DNA from: Gerris lacustris
Lineage: Eukaryota > Arthropoda > Insecta > Hemiptera > Gerridae
Direction of reading: 5' to 3'
Assembly: GCA_951217055.1 (NCBI GenBank)
Contig: OX578282.1
Coordinates: forward strand, 47,488,329-47,552,328
Length of the DNA: 64,000 nucleotides
This document shows positions 50,101 through 62,866 of this stretch, piece by piece; position 1 is the stretch's first letter, and each line of letters starts with the position of its first letter. The notes under the pieces are model-generated. The model was given only the letters and a program-made list of their open reading frames with translations, ran no database searches and was not told the origin of the DNA. The translations under genes and the position numbers were made by a program.

Positions 50101-52019
50101 TGTGCCATTGAACAGCATGATAATGAGCTTCTTACATTAGAAGTAATACACCGCTACGTTGAACTTCTGGATAAATATTTTGGCAGTGTAAGTCCCCTTG
50201 TAGATTTATCATTTTTTACACTCACAATATACACAATGCATACATGATTAGACACACATGCAATTTTGGAAAGAAAGATCTGCATTTGGTAATGATCCTC
50301 TTACTTTCTAACCTTGGCAAATAAGAATCTACCTAACTATTTTTTTTTTTAACTTCTTATTTATAAATTACATCTATTTTATTTTTGCACCATTTATTGA
50401 GGTTTTTTTTTTTTTACCACATATTATTCAACATGTCCCCAATTGTGTGTAGCCATAGTTTTGTTTTTAGAATACTGTAATGTTTTTATTTGGAGAGTCA
50501 AACAAATTCATTTTATTCTGACAAGTTGTAAAATCTTTATTGTACATTTAGAAATGTTATCATCACTAAACAAACATTTCTCTCCTAAACGGAAGGTATT
50601 ATTGATAAGTAAAGATAGAAATAGCGAATGCATTGTGTTATAACAAGCTTTTTTCTACAAAATAACTTTGTTAATATCCATTCTTCTATTTTTTATATTC
50701 ATTCTTTGTTCGTGTCCTAACTATTGGATTCTTCTTGTTTACTTACTGAGACTACTGGTTTGATCATAGTTTTATTATCACTGATTTGAAGAGATAATAG
50801 CTTCTTCATTTTACGTTATGTTACTATTTATTTGTTTATCTCTTCATAATCCTTCTACTACGCTATTGCTATTAGTGATGTGCCCTTATGGTCAGGTTTC
50901 TATGTGTTTTTGCTATTTATTTACCCCTATTTGCCATTTTATTTTTTTGTTCTTACTACAGCTCATTTACCATATTTTCTTTGGCTTGCTGTGGCTTGAT
51001 TGGCAGACCTCTCCGTGTTCTTGGCTCCTCCAGCTTCTCCATTGCCCACCTTTTACAGGGCTAAATATCATCTGATATTTTTACTTATTTATATACGTGA
51101 TGGCATGAAATTTCGATTTTGAGATTATAATGGTTTTGCACGTTTTAAGGTTTCCTGTGTCCAAAAAAGTGATTTTTAAGAAATTTCTGTCTGTTGTCTG
51201 TGCAGACACATGGAGCCTAAACTACTGGAGCTATTTTACTGAAATTTAGCATACAGGTTCAGAGAAATCATCCCTCAAGAAATTGAGAAATTAAGTTTAG
51301 CTCCAAATTTAGGGGCGCTACCCCCCAAAACTTGGAAATAAACGTGAAAGAAATTATTTCTCGCTAAAGGTTCCAAGGATTTTGATTAACAAATTCTAAA
51401 ATGTAGCACATTTAAATCGAATGGTATACATTTTTTTATTTTATTTTTATAATGTTGTAAATGTATTTTTAAAATCGAAAACATTAAGTAAACAATCATC
51501 TGTTTTTTCATCACTTTTGCTGTAGTTGCATTTGTGTTTGTTGATCATCATCACTTTTTAATAATATAATATTATAATAAATCAGTTACATAAAATGTTA
51601 TGGGATTTATTACAGTATCTTATATATGAGAAAGTTTTGTTCGATTTATTAGACCGATTTTTTACCCAAAGGCATTAAACTTTTTGGACAAACTCTGGCC
51701 TCTCACATTGCAGTTGAAAACAGAAAATTGAGAGAACTAATTATTCTAAAAGAAAATTATTGATAGGTATTCCGGTATTATTGATACCTAATAATGACAC
51801 ATTTGTGGCTTCAGTTCAAGATGTCATTACTAGATTTAATAAACTCTCATCAACTTTTAATATAAGCATTTTAATTTCCAGGTTTGTGAATTGGACATCA
51901 TTTTTAATTTTGAAAAGGCCTATTTTATTCTTGATGAACTTCTTCTCGGTGGTGAAATCCAGGAGACAAGCAAAAAGAACGTGTTAAAGGCAATTGCAGC
52001 TCAGGATCTACTACAGGAG
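47178..52019 (+). CDS. AP1S: AP-1 complex subunit sigma, exons 1-4 (terminal exon unresolved)
   Basis: Plus-strand exons 47178-47180 (just ATG, then GTGAGT), 49346-49524, 50079-50187 and 51882-52019, giving 143 codons in phase. The product starts [20 protein letters not shown] and includes [67 protein letters not shown] and [15 protein letters not shown]. This is the small (sigma) chain of the clathrin adaptor AP-1, which recognises dileucine signals with gamma and sorts cargo at the trans-Golgi network and endosomes. The family is about 157 residues, so about 14 C-terminal residues encoded by at least one more exon are missing. Donor GTTAGT at 52020 is phase 0. A canonical end such as VLEExGL was not found downstream. 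Confidence 0.96.
47181..49345 (+). other. AP1S: AP-1 sigma intron 1
   Basis: 2.2 kb intron after the start codon. It includes a less AT-rich segment near 47990-48320 and a G run at 48787. No coding frame or recognised repeat. Confidence 0.6.
51099..51425 (-). repeat. SINE-like repeat, copy 4 (truncated, inverted)
   Basis: Inverse of the 3' part of the 6002-6602 family: CGTTTTAAGGTTTCC, CTGTGCAGACACATGGAGCC and AGGGGCGCTACCCCCC are recognisable. It lacks the T-arm box and both ends, lies in AP-1 sigma intron 3, and is more diverged than the other copies. Confidence 0.75.
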
Positions 52020-55000
52020 GTTAGTGATGGTGATTCTCCTATTGAACTATGACCACATTTTTCCAAAAAGTTCAAATATAATTTTTAGTGTTTTTCAATT
52101 TAGTTTCCTTTTGTGGTCATAGTTTTTTTTTTTTTTTTTTTATAAAAATATTTTCTTGCCTTTTGTTTTTTTACTTTTTAGTTGGTTAAATTGTTTTCAA
52201 ATATTTATTAATTTGATGTTAAGAGTGATTTTTAATTTATATATTGTTATTATGTTATTTATTTAAAAATTTGTTGTTTTTTTAGAATTTACTGAAATTT
52301 CACATTTTTGAACACAATTAGTTGTATACTGTACCTTAGAGCTAAGTCTGTAGACACTTTTTTTTTTCACTTTCCCGTACTTCAGGAGGAGTTTAATATA
52401 AACTGTAGTTTCTTTCTAAATTATTACTCTGTTAACAGGAAACTCAAGCATTAGTTCTTTAGATTAATACTCAAATAAAAAATAATTTAAATGCTTTTAC
52501 TGAAAACTTGTGCAGATTTAAATTTACTACAGTTTATCTCTAAGGCATAAGTTATTATAATCTTTCTGTTTCTGCTGTTTAAGGAATACAGAAAGAGAAT
52601 TTAGATTGGGCAACAAACAAGTTTTCATAAATTTACTAAAGAAATGTTTTCTTATATCAATTCTTAAATTGCCTTTTTTTTAAACATGAACGCTCGAAGT
52701 TTTATGTTCCTTTATATTTAATTTTTGCTCATAATTCATTATGTGAAATAACAACGATACATTAAAAAATATAATTTTAAATGACTATATAAAACATATA
52801 AACAACTTTAGAAATTTTAAGTTATTATTAATCTTTACATAATAAAATTTATATAATATACAATTTAATATTGAGTAATATATATATTGTAAAACCTACA
52901 TAAAGTAACCACCAAAAGAGCCTGTTTTAAGTGATGAGTGTGGGGTTTGTATATGTTGAATAAAATCAATATTTGGTTTTATGTTTCAAATCAATAAAAT
53001 ATATAAAATTGGTCTCTGTGGGAGGTTTTACTGTATATTTATAAATAAATAATATATATGTAAGAATATTCATTTATTAAAATCTGGGGAGCATTAGAAA
53101 ATATAATATTATAACTACCTACTAACAAATTAGTAAAACCATTTGCCAGAATGAAACTATTTCTTGCCCTTATTTTTTTGCTAAGTGTTGTTAGTTTCAA
53201 AACTAAAACTTGATTCAATAATTTTATTTATATTTGCACTATTATTATTATTGTGTTTTGTAGTCACTTCTAGTCATTTTTTAAAAATTTTAGTGCATGG
53301 ATATTATTTAACTACTTTTTAGGTTATTATTATTACTGTAGCAAAATCGGCACATTTTATTAATCTTAACTGAATTATTAAATATACAAGTATGGAAATT
53401 TTTATTTTTTAAATTAAATTAGTTTACTTAGTAATATGTGTTATTAATTGAAGAGATTTATTACAAAATTTGTTTTTTTTTTTGTGTTAAAAATATTTTT
53501 ATTGATTATTTTTTTAAAAAAAGATTATTTATTTATAAATGTTGGTCCTGATATTCAAAGTCAGGATTTCAATAATTTTAGATGGCCCTTTGGAAGATCT
53601 ATATTTATTTATTTATTAGTTGAATATGTAGCATTGGGCACATACCATACCTTAGTGGTGTATATACAGCACTTATCTTTAACATTTTCTCAAACATTCC
53701 ATTTATTGTTTTTCCTTAATTCTAATACATATCTTGTGATGTTCTTGTTGCTTCAATAAATTTGAATGTTAAAAGTTAAATATTAAAAACTTTTTTAGAA
53801 CAGATTTTTTTTTTTCAAAGTTTGTAAATTTTATGTTTGTTACTTGTTCTTGGGGAATTTTTTATTTCATTAATATGAATTAAGGCAATTATTTGGGTTT
53901 TTTATGTGATTTTTTTTAATTTATTGATTTTCTTAACACTTAGACTGATAATAATTTCTACATTTAAAATTGAATATTTTTCATGTCATAATAAAATTAT
54001 GCTGAAAGTGTATATAAAACTTAATCAGATTAAATCGTTAGTGAGTTGATTTAAGCTTTGAATTTTCCTTTTTCATTAACTTCATTCTCCTAGATTGCTG
54101 TTATTGGTTATGAGACTAAGTTCTACTTGGTGACTTAAAAAGACAATAGCCACTTATGCGTAAGATTCTTAGGCTGTGAGAGAAACATTAGTGTCTTATT
54201 AAACCTAATTACTACACTCCACAATATGGCCTAATAAACAGTTACATTTATTTAAAATTGTTACATTATGCTCAGATACGGCTGTTGAGACTACGTACCA
54301 CCCAAGTCTCGATTATTCACTATAATATAGCTCATAATTATTATAAAATATAAATATATACCTAAAATACACAAACAATAAACTAATTATATTTTTGCTT
54401 TATACTTTATTGCTAAAGCTATTTTTTTGGCCACCTTTGCTTTTATGCTTTTTACTTGCCTTTTTGCCGGATTCAAAAGATTTCAGGAAGTGGGCGCATG
54501 CACTTCCTACTAAGAGACTAAGATTAGGAGTGATCACTATCTTGTTTAAACCAGCTGACCTCAAAATTGGGGTTGTTATAATATCTGAATATTAGAGTGA
54601 GTTTGAAAATTTGTGTCAAAAAACATTGAAAAGAAGGGGGCACTATCCCTCAGAAATGTTTCCATAGATTTAGAGTAAAATTTTAATTGTAGTCCTTTTG
54701 AATTCCACTATTACCATATTAATCACTTTCCCAAGAAATATTTAGTTTCCAAGATAATTTTTATGGGAAAAGATTCTACCTTCATCTATCGGACGAACAT
54801 TTTTTTTTAAAGCACATTTGTTTAGTAAAATAACACCAAAACCGATATAAGTGATAAAAATAGCTAAATACCTTTAAATTGGATCTAACCCTTATAATGT
54901 GAAAACGTTTGTATCAGTATCTTACTTTCTGCACCCTGTTAAGATTATTATAGTGATGTAGTTATAGGTTAATCTATGAATATGAGCTAGGTATCAACAC

Positions 55001-57883
55001 CCCCCCCCCCATAAATACCCGCACTACCCTCTTCCACTTATCTTCAGCTATGGCATTAGTAGACGCCGCTTAATCTGAGCTTATATAAATTTGTTGAAGA
55101 AAACTAAAACACTCTGATTACTTACTGCGGTCCTTTTTTAGTAATGGGGGAGGTTTACTTTCTGAGAAAAAAGGATGTTCATCGAAACACAAGTCCCAAA
55201 GCTTTAGTCGTTTCACGGAAAATAATAATAATAAAAAAAAAAAAAAAAATCCAACGAACTCGACTTTTGATCGCAATAAATGAAATATTGAAAACAATAA
55301 ACAGAAACTTTTTATGCATTTGTATTGAGTGGGCCGATTCCAAGCAATTTTTATCACACTAAGTGGTTGATAACATTACCCGTGATTACATTATGCGGTG
55401 TCCACTGTACTTTCTTAATATTACATATTTATTGCAATATGCTCGCTTCAATGAACGCAATGAATTCAATAGATCGCATTCGACTTTCAAAGTTTTTCAC
55501 TCTGCCACTCAACAATTGAATATGAAATCGTGATGGAGCTTGTTCAAAACTGGAGGTTGCCGTAACCTCGTGTGTTCAATATTAAATGGTGTAATAAGTT
55601 TAATACAAGTAGTGCTTTCGTTCAGTTCATGACTTTTAATGGGTCCAGCTTTGTTTATTTTAAATGCATTTACATTGCTTTAACAATTGCAATGATCTTT
55701 TTTACTTTTTAATTAATTTTTTTTATAAATGCTTTCTACTTTGATATGTATCTTTATTTTAAATGTTTTTTTTTAGTTTAATACAAACATTTTTTTTTTT
55801 TTTACAAAGATATTTGAATGGGAGCTCAAGTAGGATCACTTTTTTTTTTGTAAAATTTGTGATTTATGTATTATTTTATTTTGTTTAGTCCTTAATCAAA
55901 ATAAAAGTATGTATGTTATGAAAGGATAAATATTTTATTTCTTATTTAGTCTTCTATTGGTAACTAATTTGAAACTCTTCAACTACAAAACGATAAATAA
56001 AATGTATAATATTTAGTATTTTCAACCTTCTTCCAGTCAAACTGGTTAGGTAGTCTAAAATTTTTGTATTTTACTTTAAAATATATTTGATCAACAAAAA
56101 TGTTTAGGAGCTTTAGAATTTATTTTATTTTATTAGTTAGATTTACATCTCTGTCCTTAATTCCTACAGTAAATGAAACTTGAAGAGTGTCAAATGTAAA
56201 AAAAAAAAAAAAAACACATTAGATCACTTTTTACATAATCAGTTAACTAAAAGGCTAAACTGAAATGGCTCCCTACATTTATTTTTATTTTTACAGAACC
56301 TCCAATTATACATATGTGAGAGTTCACAATTGCTTTTTTTTTTTTTCAACACTAAGCACATTCTCTCTTAGCTAAATTAAAGTTTACTTCACATAAAATT
56401 CCTTTTAATTATAAAAGCCTCATGATTGTAGATAAAAAAAAAGAAAAAGAAAATAGGTGATTGTTTCTTTACTTTTACAGATCAATGGTAACTCTCCAGA
56501 ACTTTTTTGTTGATCTGATTTTACCTTATCTCTAATACTTATTACTTACTACTTTTAATGTTATAAATATGTTTCTGATATATTATGAATCTAAGGCCCT
56601 CTTCACTCGGGGTGTTGGTAGAATAGGCAATTTCGTTGATATCGATCCACTCTCAAGAGCACACATATGATGAGATACGATGACATATGATCAGATGATC
56701 ATGGTGTATTTTTATTTTCATTTTTTATACATATATGTAATATTTTTTAAATTGTTCAGAAAATATGTAACATTTTAGACACAATCATAGACTTGAGGTC
56801 TGATGATGCCCGTAATGGGTTAAAATATAACCTTATTTTTAAGTTAACTAATTGTTAATTTTAATGATCCACAAACAAATTAACTAATTGTTCATTTTAC
56901 TCACCTTTTAATGATAACAAATTATTCAAGAACGATGATTTTATTCTGTCAACTTTCTTTTCACACAAAGCAACAACCACTCCAGTCCTCGCAGACCATT
57001 TTTAATTTTTATATGCTTTAACTAAATTTTATTTTTCTCGAGCTCAGTTTTTTTTTTTAAACCATATAGATGTATAAATGTATTAAAGCATAACACCAAC
57101 TACTATTTCTTTCCAGAATAATGCTTTGTATCCATAAAAATTTATATTTATTTAATAAGTCATTCGAACTTCCATTCCTTATTGCTAGGTTTCATATATA
57201 TGTATATTTTATGTTAAATAAAGCGGAGTAATTTATTAAAAAATTAAATAGAAGCAGAAGGTCGTAGACTTTTCCCCTTATCAAATTATATAGTAATAAG
57301 ATACAAATGAGGAAACAGAGGTGACAATGTGCCGACCTACTTTTAGGGTTGCCTCAAACTTGGGTAATATAGTGAAAATTATCTCCGCTAGATGTTGCTC
57401 TGTTTATGCCTTCCTATTACTTAACATTGGGTGTGACTTAGTTGTGTATGTCACGTTTGCATCACTATGGCTCCTTGTGAAGAGGGCCTAAGGCTGATAC
57501 TTTCAATTTTTTTATGCTCCTTAAACATAATGGCAGTGAAAGGTATTATATCTTGGACAGTGTTGTCACCATTTTACTTAATTATCTATGATATATATTC
57601 TCTATAACATAAAATTAAAATGAATAATAATGAAAATTAAATGGTCTAGCTATAAACTTAAGTTTCATAACTTTATAATGATTATTGTAGATGAAATCTC
57701 ATATGCCTCTCCCAACTTTCTAGAAGTTTTTCATTGATATTTAGGTGTAAAATTTTTTTTAATTCCTAGCCTGGAGCTTGCCCTTTTTGACTCGGCTGTT
57801 AACTTTAGGTTGTTCTTCTACTTTTACTACACATTCTAATTCTATTATACATTGAACTATTTAAAAGACTTAATAATCAAATC
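52020..57883 (+). other. AT-rich stretch, presumably AP-1 sigma intron
   Basis: Mostly T-rich, low-complexity DNA, with no supported gene. Several acceptor-like sites after pyrimidine tracts are followed by short phase-0 frames (52386, 54095, 56481), but none gives a recognisable sigma C-terminus. A CTGATGATGCCC motif is at 56800. Confidence 0.5.
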
Positions 57884-58101
57884 TAAGGCGGCTTTCACAC
57901 CGAAGTAGCAAGTCGCAGGATGCATGCGTCCTGGTGGCAAGATGCATGCCACTTAAACACCGGACTATATAACTGAACGAGAGCTTACACACCGAGGATG
58001 CAAGTGCGACGTGTCCTCGGTTCATTCGTCTGGTGGCATGCATCTTGCCACCAGGAAGCATGCATCCTGCGACTTGCTACTTCGATTTGAAAGCCGCCTT
58101 A
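57884..58101. repeat. TIR MITE with TAAGGCGGCTTTCA ends
   Basis: The left arm TAAGGCGGCTTTCACACCGA, GTAGCAAGTCGCAGGATGCA and GGTGGCAAGATGCATGCCA is inverted at the right as TGGCATGCATCTTGCCACC, GCATCCTGCGACTTGCTAC and AAAGCCGCCTTA. The 218-bp element has nearly perfect arms and clear GC enrichment. Confidence 0.8.
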
Positions 58102-58827
58102 AGGAATCTAAATTTTTAGAAAATGTATTTGTTGGAAAATTCCAAAATTGAATTTTTAAAAAAATCATAATATTTTTCCTATGGGAAACTTTAATAACTA
58201 ACACTTTTTATGACCTAGATACAACACCTTTCACTAATGAATATATTGATTAATTAGTTAAAAATATGTCAGTATAATGTTAATCACAGACATGTATGTT
58301 ATAAATTGATTACAATGGTGATCATATTTTATATAATAATCATATTTAAGAAATAATAATATGTAATCTTAGAAACAATGTAACTCTTTACAAGAGTCCT
58401 TACAAGTTTTCTTGGCTGTAAATTCGGAACCTTAATTGTTTTATGTTTATCAATCAGCACAATAGAGAACAAATTCTCAAAAAATTATTTGTTGTGATGT
58501 TTGATTTTTTTCTTATTATAATTTAAAAGTAAAAATTTACTATATATCTATATATTGTGAGTTTTTAGTTGTTAGCACCGAAGTTGTGGAATTAAATTAT
58601 TTATTTTTTAAATTTATAACTTCATTTGAAGAGAGAAATTTCTTGTAAGAACTTTTATAGTCTTCTTAAAAGGTGTAGTGCAGGTATTTAGAAAATTAAT
58701 GAAAGTATATATATGTTTTTTATAAATGTTTCTTCTCCTAATAGGATAATGAGTATAATGATTTTGAGACAGTAATGTTCGCATATATCTTCATAATTTC
58801 TATTTAAGTTCAATGTATAACTATATA

Positions 58828-59691
58828 CAGGGTGTCCCAGCTAATATGGAACAGCGAAATATCTCCGCAACCATGATAGATAGAAAGATGCGGTTTTCAG
58901 GGTTCGATAAAGGCTAAAAAGGCCCTTCTAGAACATATGCTGAACATTTTCTGTGTGCAGTAAAAGCGTGTGCAGCAAACAAAATTAACAAAAAGTGAAT
59001 AGGAAGCCATACTTTTAAGACTGGATTTGGATTCTATGGCCAAAAATAAGACTTTTTTACTCCTGGAAATTTTTCGCTCCGATCATTAGTTTGCCGTCTA
59101 GAGAGCCCTAAACTTGCTAAAATTTAAATTTTAAGTCCATTTTACAGCTAAACTAATGGATTTAGGAAAATAATTCAAGATACAAAAAGTTCTTATTTTT
59201 TGCTGCTAAATCTAAATCCATTCTTAAAAACAAGTAACTGAATTTTGCCAAAAAAGTGCTCAGCAGGGCTCAAAACGTGAAAAAAATTACAAATAATGCA
59301 TGTTTTTAAGAATGAATTTAGATTTAGCAGCAAAAAAATAAGAACTTTTTGTATCTTGAATTTTTTTCCTAAATCTATTAGTTTAGCTGTAAAATGGACT
59401 TAAAGTTTAAATTTTAGCAAGTTTAGGGCTCTCTAGACGGCAAACTAATGATCGGAGCGAAAAATATCCAGGAGTAATAAAGTCTTATTTTTGGCCATAG
59501 AATCCAAATCCAGTCTTAAAAATATGGCTTCCTTTTCACTTTTTGTTAATTTTGTTTGCTGCACACAGAAAATGTTTAGCATATGTTCTAGAAGGGCCTT
59601 TTTAGCCTTTATCGAACCCTGAAAACCGCATCTTTCTATCTATCATGGTTGCGGAGATATTTCGCTGTTCCATATTAGCTGGGACACCCTG
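58828..59691. mobile_element. 864-bp foldback element with CAGGGTGTCC ends
   Basis: The left end CAGGGTGTCCCAGCTAATAT and right end ATATTAGCTGGGACACCCTG are inverse, and the arms stay almost perfectly complementary for about 390 bp each. The loop is about 80 bp (around 59225-59305, with GTGCTCAGCAGGGC). TATATA flanks both ends. It is non-coding and shares its first ten terminal bases with the element at 14968-15670. Confidence 0.88.
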
Positions 59692-60494
59692 TATATATTT
59701 TTTAAACATTTTTAATCTTTGGATAAGTACTTTTAAAGCTAATTTTACTTACCTTTAATCAATAATAATTGTAATTTTTTTTTATCTTTTTTTTTTTATT
59801 GCAACGGAAATCATTTAACCATGTACTAAGTGTTAACAGAATTGTGTTTAAATGTACATGGTATATATAAAATTTCAGTTCTCTCTTCTGATAATTTTGA
59901 ATTTATGAGAGGTATAATTATGCAGTTTTGGAGCAGCCTTCCTTTAATTGACTAAATTGCTTATAAATAGTTTAAGAAAACCTAGATTGCAAAGAAGTAT
60001 CCAGGAGTCACCAGCTTTGAAATGATTAAGGTATTTAAATAAAAACTTAAACAAATCTAAAATTTATGCAATGGTGGTCTATTTATCATTACTAAATTAT
60101 AATATTATGTATTCATTTTAATCAATTTCTCTTTACATCTCATTTGGAATACATCAAAGATAATTTATTATTTCCCTACTGATTAATATAGTTTAAAATT
60201 TCTAAACTTCAAATGCACCATTAATATTGTCTTAAGAATGTTTTCATTGATAATTATTACATCCAGGATTTTTCATGACACCTGAAATCTAAATTATTTT
60301 TGTGTGATGTGTTTAAAAAAAAAAATAAAAAATAAAAAAATAAAACAGTCTGAAAATTATACTAAATAACTTCCAAATTGACATCTTTGATTTAATAGTC
60401 CCTTGTATTTGTGTTTCATTATCTTGGGAACTTTCTCAGGGAAGCAGCTTATACAATTTGATTAAAAAAATCATCAAAACTATTTATAAGAAGA
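59692..60494. other. AT-rich stretch without recognised feature
   Basis: Only short spurious frames and A/T homopolymer runs (for example near 60315). Confidence 0.5.
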
Positions 60495-60586
60495 GAGTAC
60501 TTTTGTTAATACTATTAGAGTACTTTAGTTTATACTACTTGAGTACTTTAGTTAATACTGCTAGAGTACTTTAGTTAATACTACTA
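60495..60586 (+). repeat. Tandem repeat, four 23-bp units
   Basis: Four copies of GAGTACTTTAGTTAATACTAC TA with a few substitutions each, ending exactly where the TIR element starts. Confidence 0.85.
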
Positions 60587-61145
60587 GAGGTCGACCAAGA
60601 AGTCATGAACACGGGAGAAACGGAAAGCTTAACTTCGTTTAAAATCGGAACTTCCGAGTAGTGCCGAAGTCAGTACAGTCGGGTGCTAAGACAATAACCA
60701 TTCCTAGTTTGTATGACATGCCCAGTTATGTCAAATCTCACGAATAACAACAGGAAGGTTTCCAATCTGTTAGGTTTCCTGTTTTGTTTGTTTATATACA
60801 GCACGGACTGTAGTCACAACTGTTCTAAATCCAAATCAAACTCAGAAATAAAGAGGAAGAAAAAAAATAGATTAAGGAAAAAGAATATCGATTTAGATTT
60901 AAAGAATATTATTATGAATAATCAATATATAATAATATAAAGATATTATCGTATATTATTAGTGATTTTCTTATCAGGTACAGTGTTGCCTGTTGCAAAA
61001 AATATAGAAGTTATCAAAAATAAAATTATTAATAACAGAAGAACAACACTGTGTTTTTTGACCGTGGTCTATTATATAAAAAACTGACTGTACATGACAA
61101 CACTAGCGCACTCCTCTCATTTCCATGACTTCTTGGTCGACCTCT
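60585..61145. repeat. TIR element with TAGAGGTCGACCAAGAAGTC ends
   Basis: The left end TAGAGGTCGACCAAGAAGTC is inverted at the right as GACTTCTTGGTCGACCTCTA. The 561-bp interior has a short Lys/Asn-rich frame (60713-60940) with no known domain. Non-autonomous DNA transposon. Confidence 0.75.
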
Positions 61146-61196
61146 ACCTTTAGTTTAGAGTTTAGTTTTAGAGTTTGTTAATTTAAGTAATATTAT

Positions 61197-61342
61197 ACTT
61201 ATTGATAGTAGGGTCTAAGGGAAAATATTAAAAGCTCACTTTTGCAATATTTCGACCCCTCTTTGGGTCATCTTCCGGTGACTTTGTGAAATTTTGCAAA
61301 AGTGAGCTTTTATTTTTTTCTTTAGACCCTATTATCAATAAG
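61197..61342. repeat. Hairpin MITE with hammerhead-like motif
   Basis: ATTGATAGTAGGGTCTAAGG and AAAGCTCACTTTTGCAA at the left are inverted at the right. The central minus-strand segment reads GGAAGATGACCC, loop, GGGTCGAAA (61278 down to 61250). Confidence 0.7.
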
Positions 61343-61483
61343 AATCATATACAAGGAAACAAACCAAACTACTTAGTATTATTATTGTTTGAGGAGGTTT
61401 ATTTTTGGAATTTTAAAACTAATTAAAAAATTATTTTTCAAACATTTTCTCTTAACTGCTATAATTCATATCTTCTTATTCAG

Positions 61484-61528
61484 ATTATCATGGAGGGAGA
61501 CGTTGAAAACTTTATAGGATATCCTTAA
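61484..61528 (+). CDS. AP1S: Candidate terminal exon of AP-1 sigma
   Basis: After a good acceptor (pyrimidine tract then TTATTCAG) a phase-0 frame encodes IIMEGDVENFIGYP and stops. Fourteen residues is the length the family needs, and the EG...IG pattern weakly recalls insect sigma C-termini. AATAAA signals follow at 61786 and 62141. The 9.5-kb distance, and competing candidates at 52386, 54095 and 56481, keep this tentative. Confidence 0.3.
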   Translation: MIMEGDVENFIGYP

Positions 61529-62864
61529 AAATAATATCTTATTTCAAAACAAAGCTGGATAATTTTTTATTTGTGCTACGAAATATGCATTCTTAGTTTC
61601 TCAAGAAAGTTTGTCATCGATTAATCTAATTATAGATTGAAAAGGCATTAAAGATGTATGAACTCCTTCAATTACCAAGATCTTAAAATCCACCGAGATT
61701 TGACTTCGGATAAGTTGTGGAAGATTCACCTATCTACTGATCACAAGGAGGGATTTATATTGATTAAGACTTCCATCCTGAAATAAATGAAGCTCTTGAT
61801 TTGGAAACTATAATTATCGGATTGCAACTATTATTATTAGATTTTATTATTTATTTGAAGATTCATGTATACGTTTTGAATATGTCATATTATTACTGTT
61901 TCACCGAAAGCATTTAATTCAATCGTATTTTATTGTCCATTAAAAAAACATTTGTAGCACCTGATATTACAAGTGTTGTGCCAGTTTTAACTTAGGTTAT
62001 ATTGAATATGACCTGTAATTTTGTTCTTTTGAATGTTGTGGCATGTATTCATACATGAGGGAACATCAATCTAATCAATTTCTTAACCTTTTCTATCATA
62101 CCTACATTACAGCCTGAAGACTTACATTTTTTAAATAAATTTTGTTTTAACCAATGCATGCAGTAAATGTAGTTTTATTATTTATTTATTTGCATGAATT
62201 TACTTTATAATTTAGCTAACATTGTATTCTTTTCTTTAAACAATTATTGGGGCATCATATAAAGTGGTTGAAATGCCTAAATGTTTTAGAAAATTAGAGA
62301 TCAGACTAGGAATATTTAGTGTTGTCATAATTTGGACTTGTCTCTAAGTTAAATAAGGTGTTTGTTCCCGCTGAAATTAAGAATTAAAAATCTAAAAAAA
62401 GAGGAATCAACAATTTATTTTTGTTTCTCAGAGAGATTGGACTGTTTACATTGACTGTCTTATCGGTGTAGTTTTAAGCTGCAAAGACATATATCAATAT
62501 CTGACATACTCACAGAACTGATGAGCCTCAAAGGCCTTCTAGGACCATTATTCTAATCTGTTGAGGAACTTCCTTAGCTTTAAAGCCTTGGGAACCTCAA
62601 CTTAAGTGGGTTGTTCTAAATGAGGTACATAATAGCCTGTCTTTAGTGTTTCACATTCTTATCAGTAAATACGTTATGTGGAATTGCTGATCCCTGCAGT
62701 CTGTAATGGCCTTATTCTTGTCAATTAAGGCCTAAAGGAATAAGAATGTACTTATTTTATCAACTCTGCAACTGAGTTAGCTCAACCGTGTTTTTTTTAC
62801 TCACTCATAAAAACCATAATATACGTGACCAGTTTACTATTAATCAAGTTATGAATGTAAATTA
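61529..62864 (+). other. Possible 3' untranslated region and intergenic DNA
   Basis: No coding frame is supported. If 61484 is the last exon, the AATAAA motifs at about 61786 and 62141 could end the transcript. Confidence 0.35.
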
Positions 62865-62866
62865 TA

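Noticed and set aside
51760..51987. Plus-strand ORF of 75 codons over AP-1 sigma exon 4
   Set aside because: Different frame from the clearly conserved sigma exon at 51882-52019.
53448..53759. Plus-strand ORF of 103 codons, Phe/Leu-rich
   Set aside because: Product of T-rich DNA; composition-driven, without motif or codon signal.
60495..60586. CRISPR array
   Set aside because: Direct 23-bp tandem units without spacers, in an insect genome.
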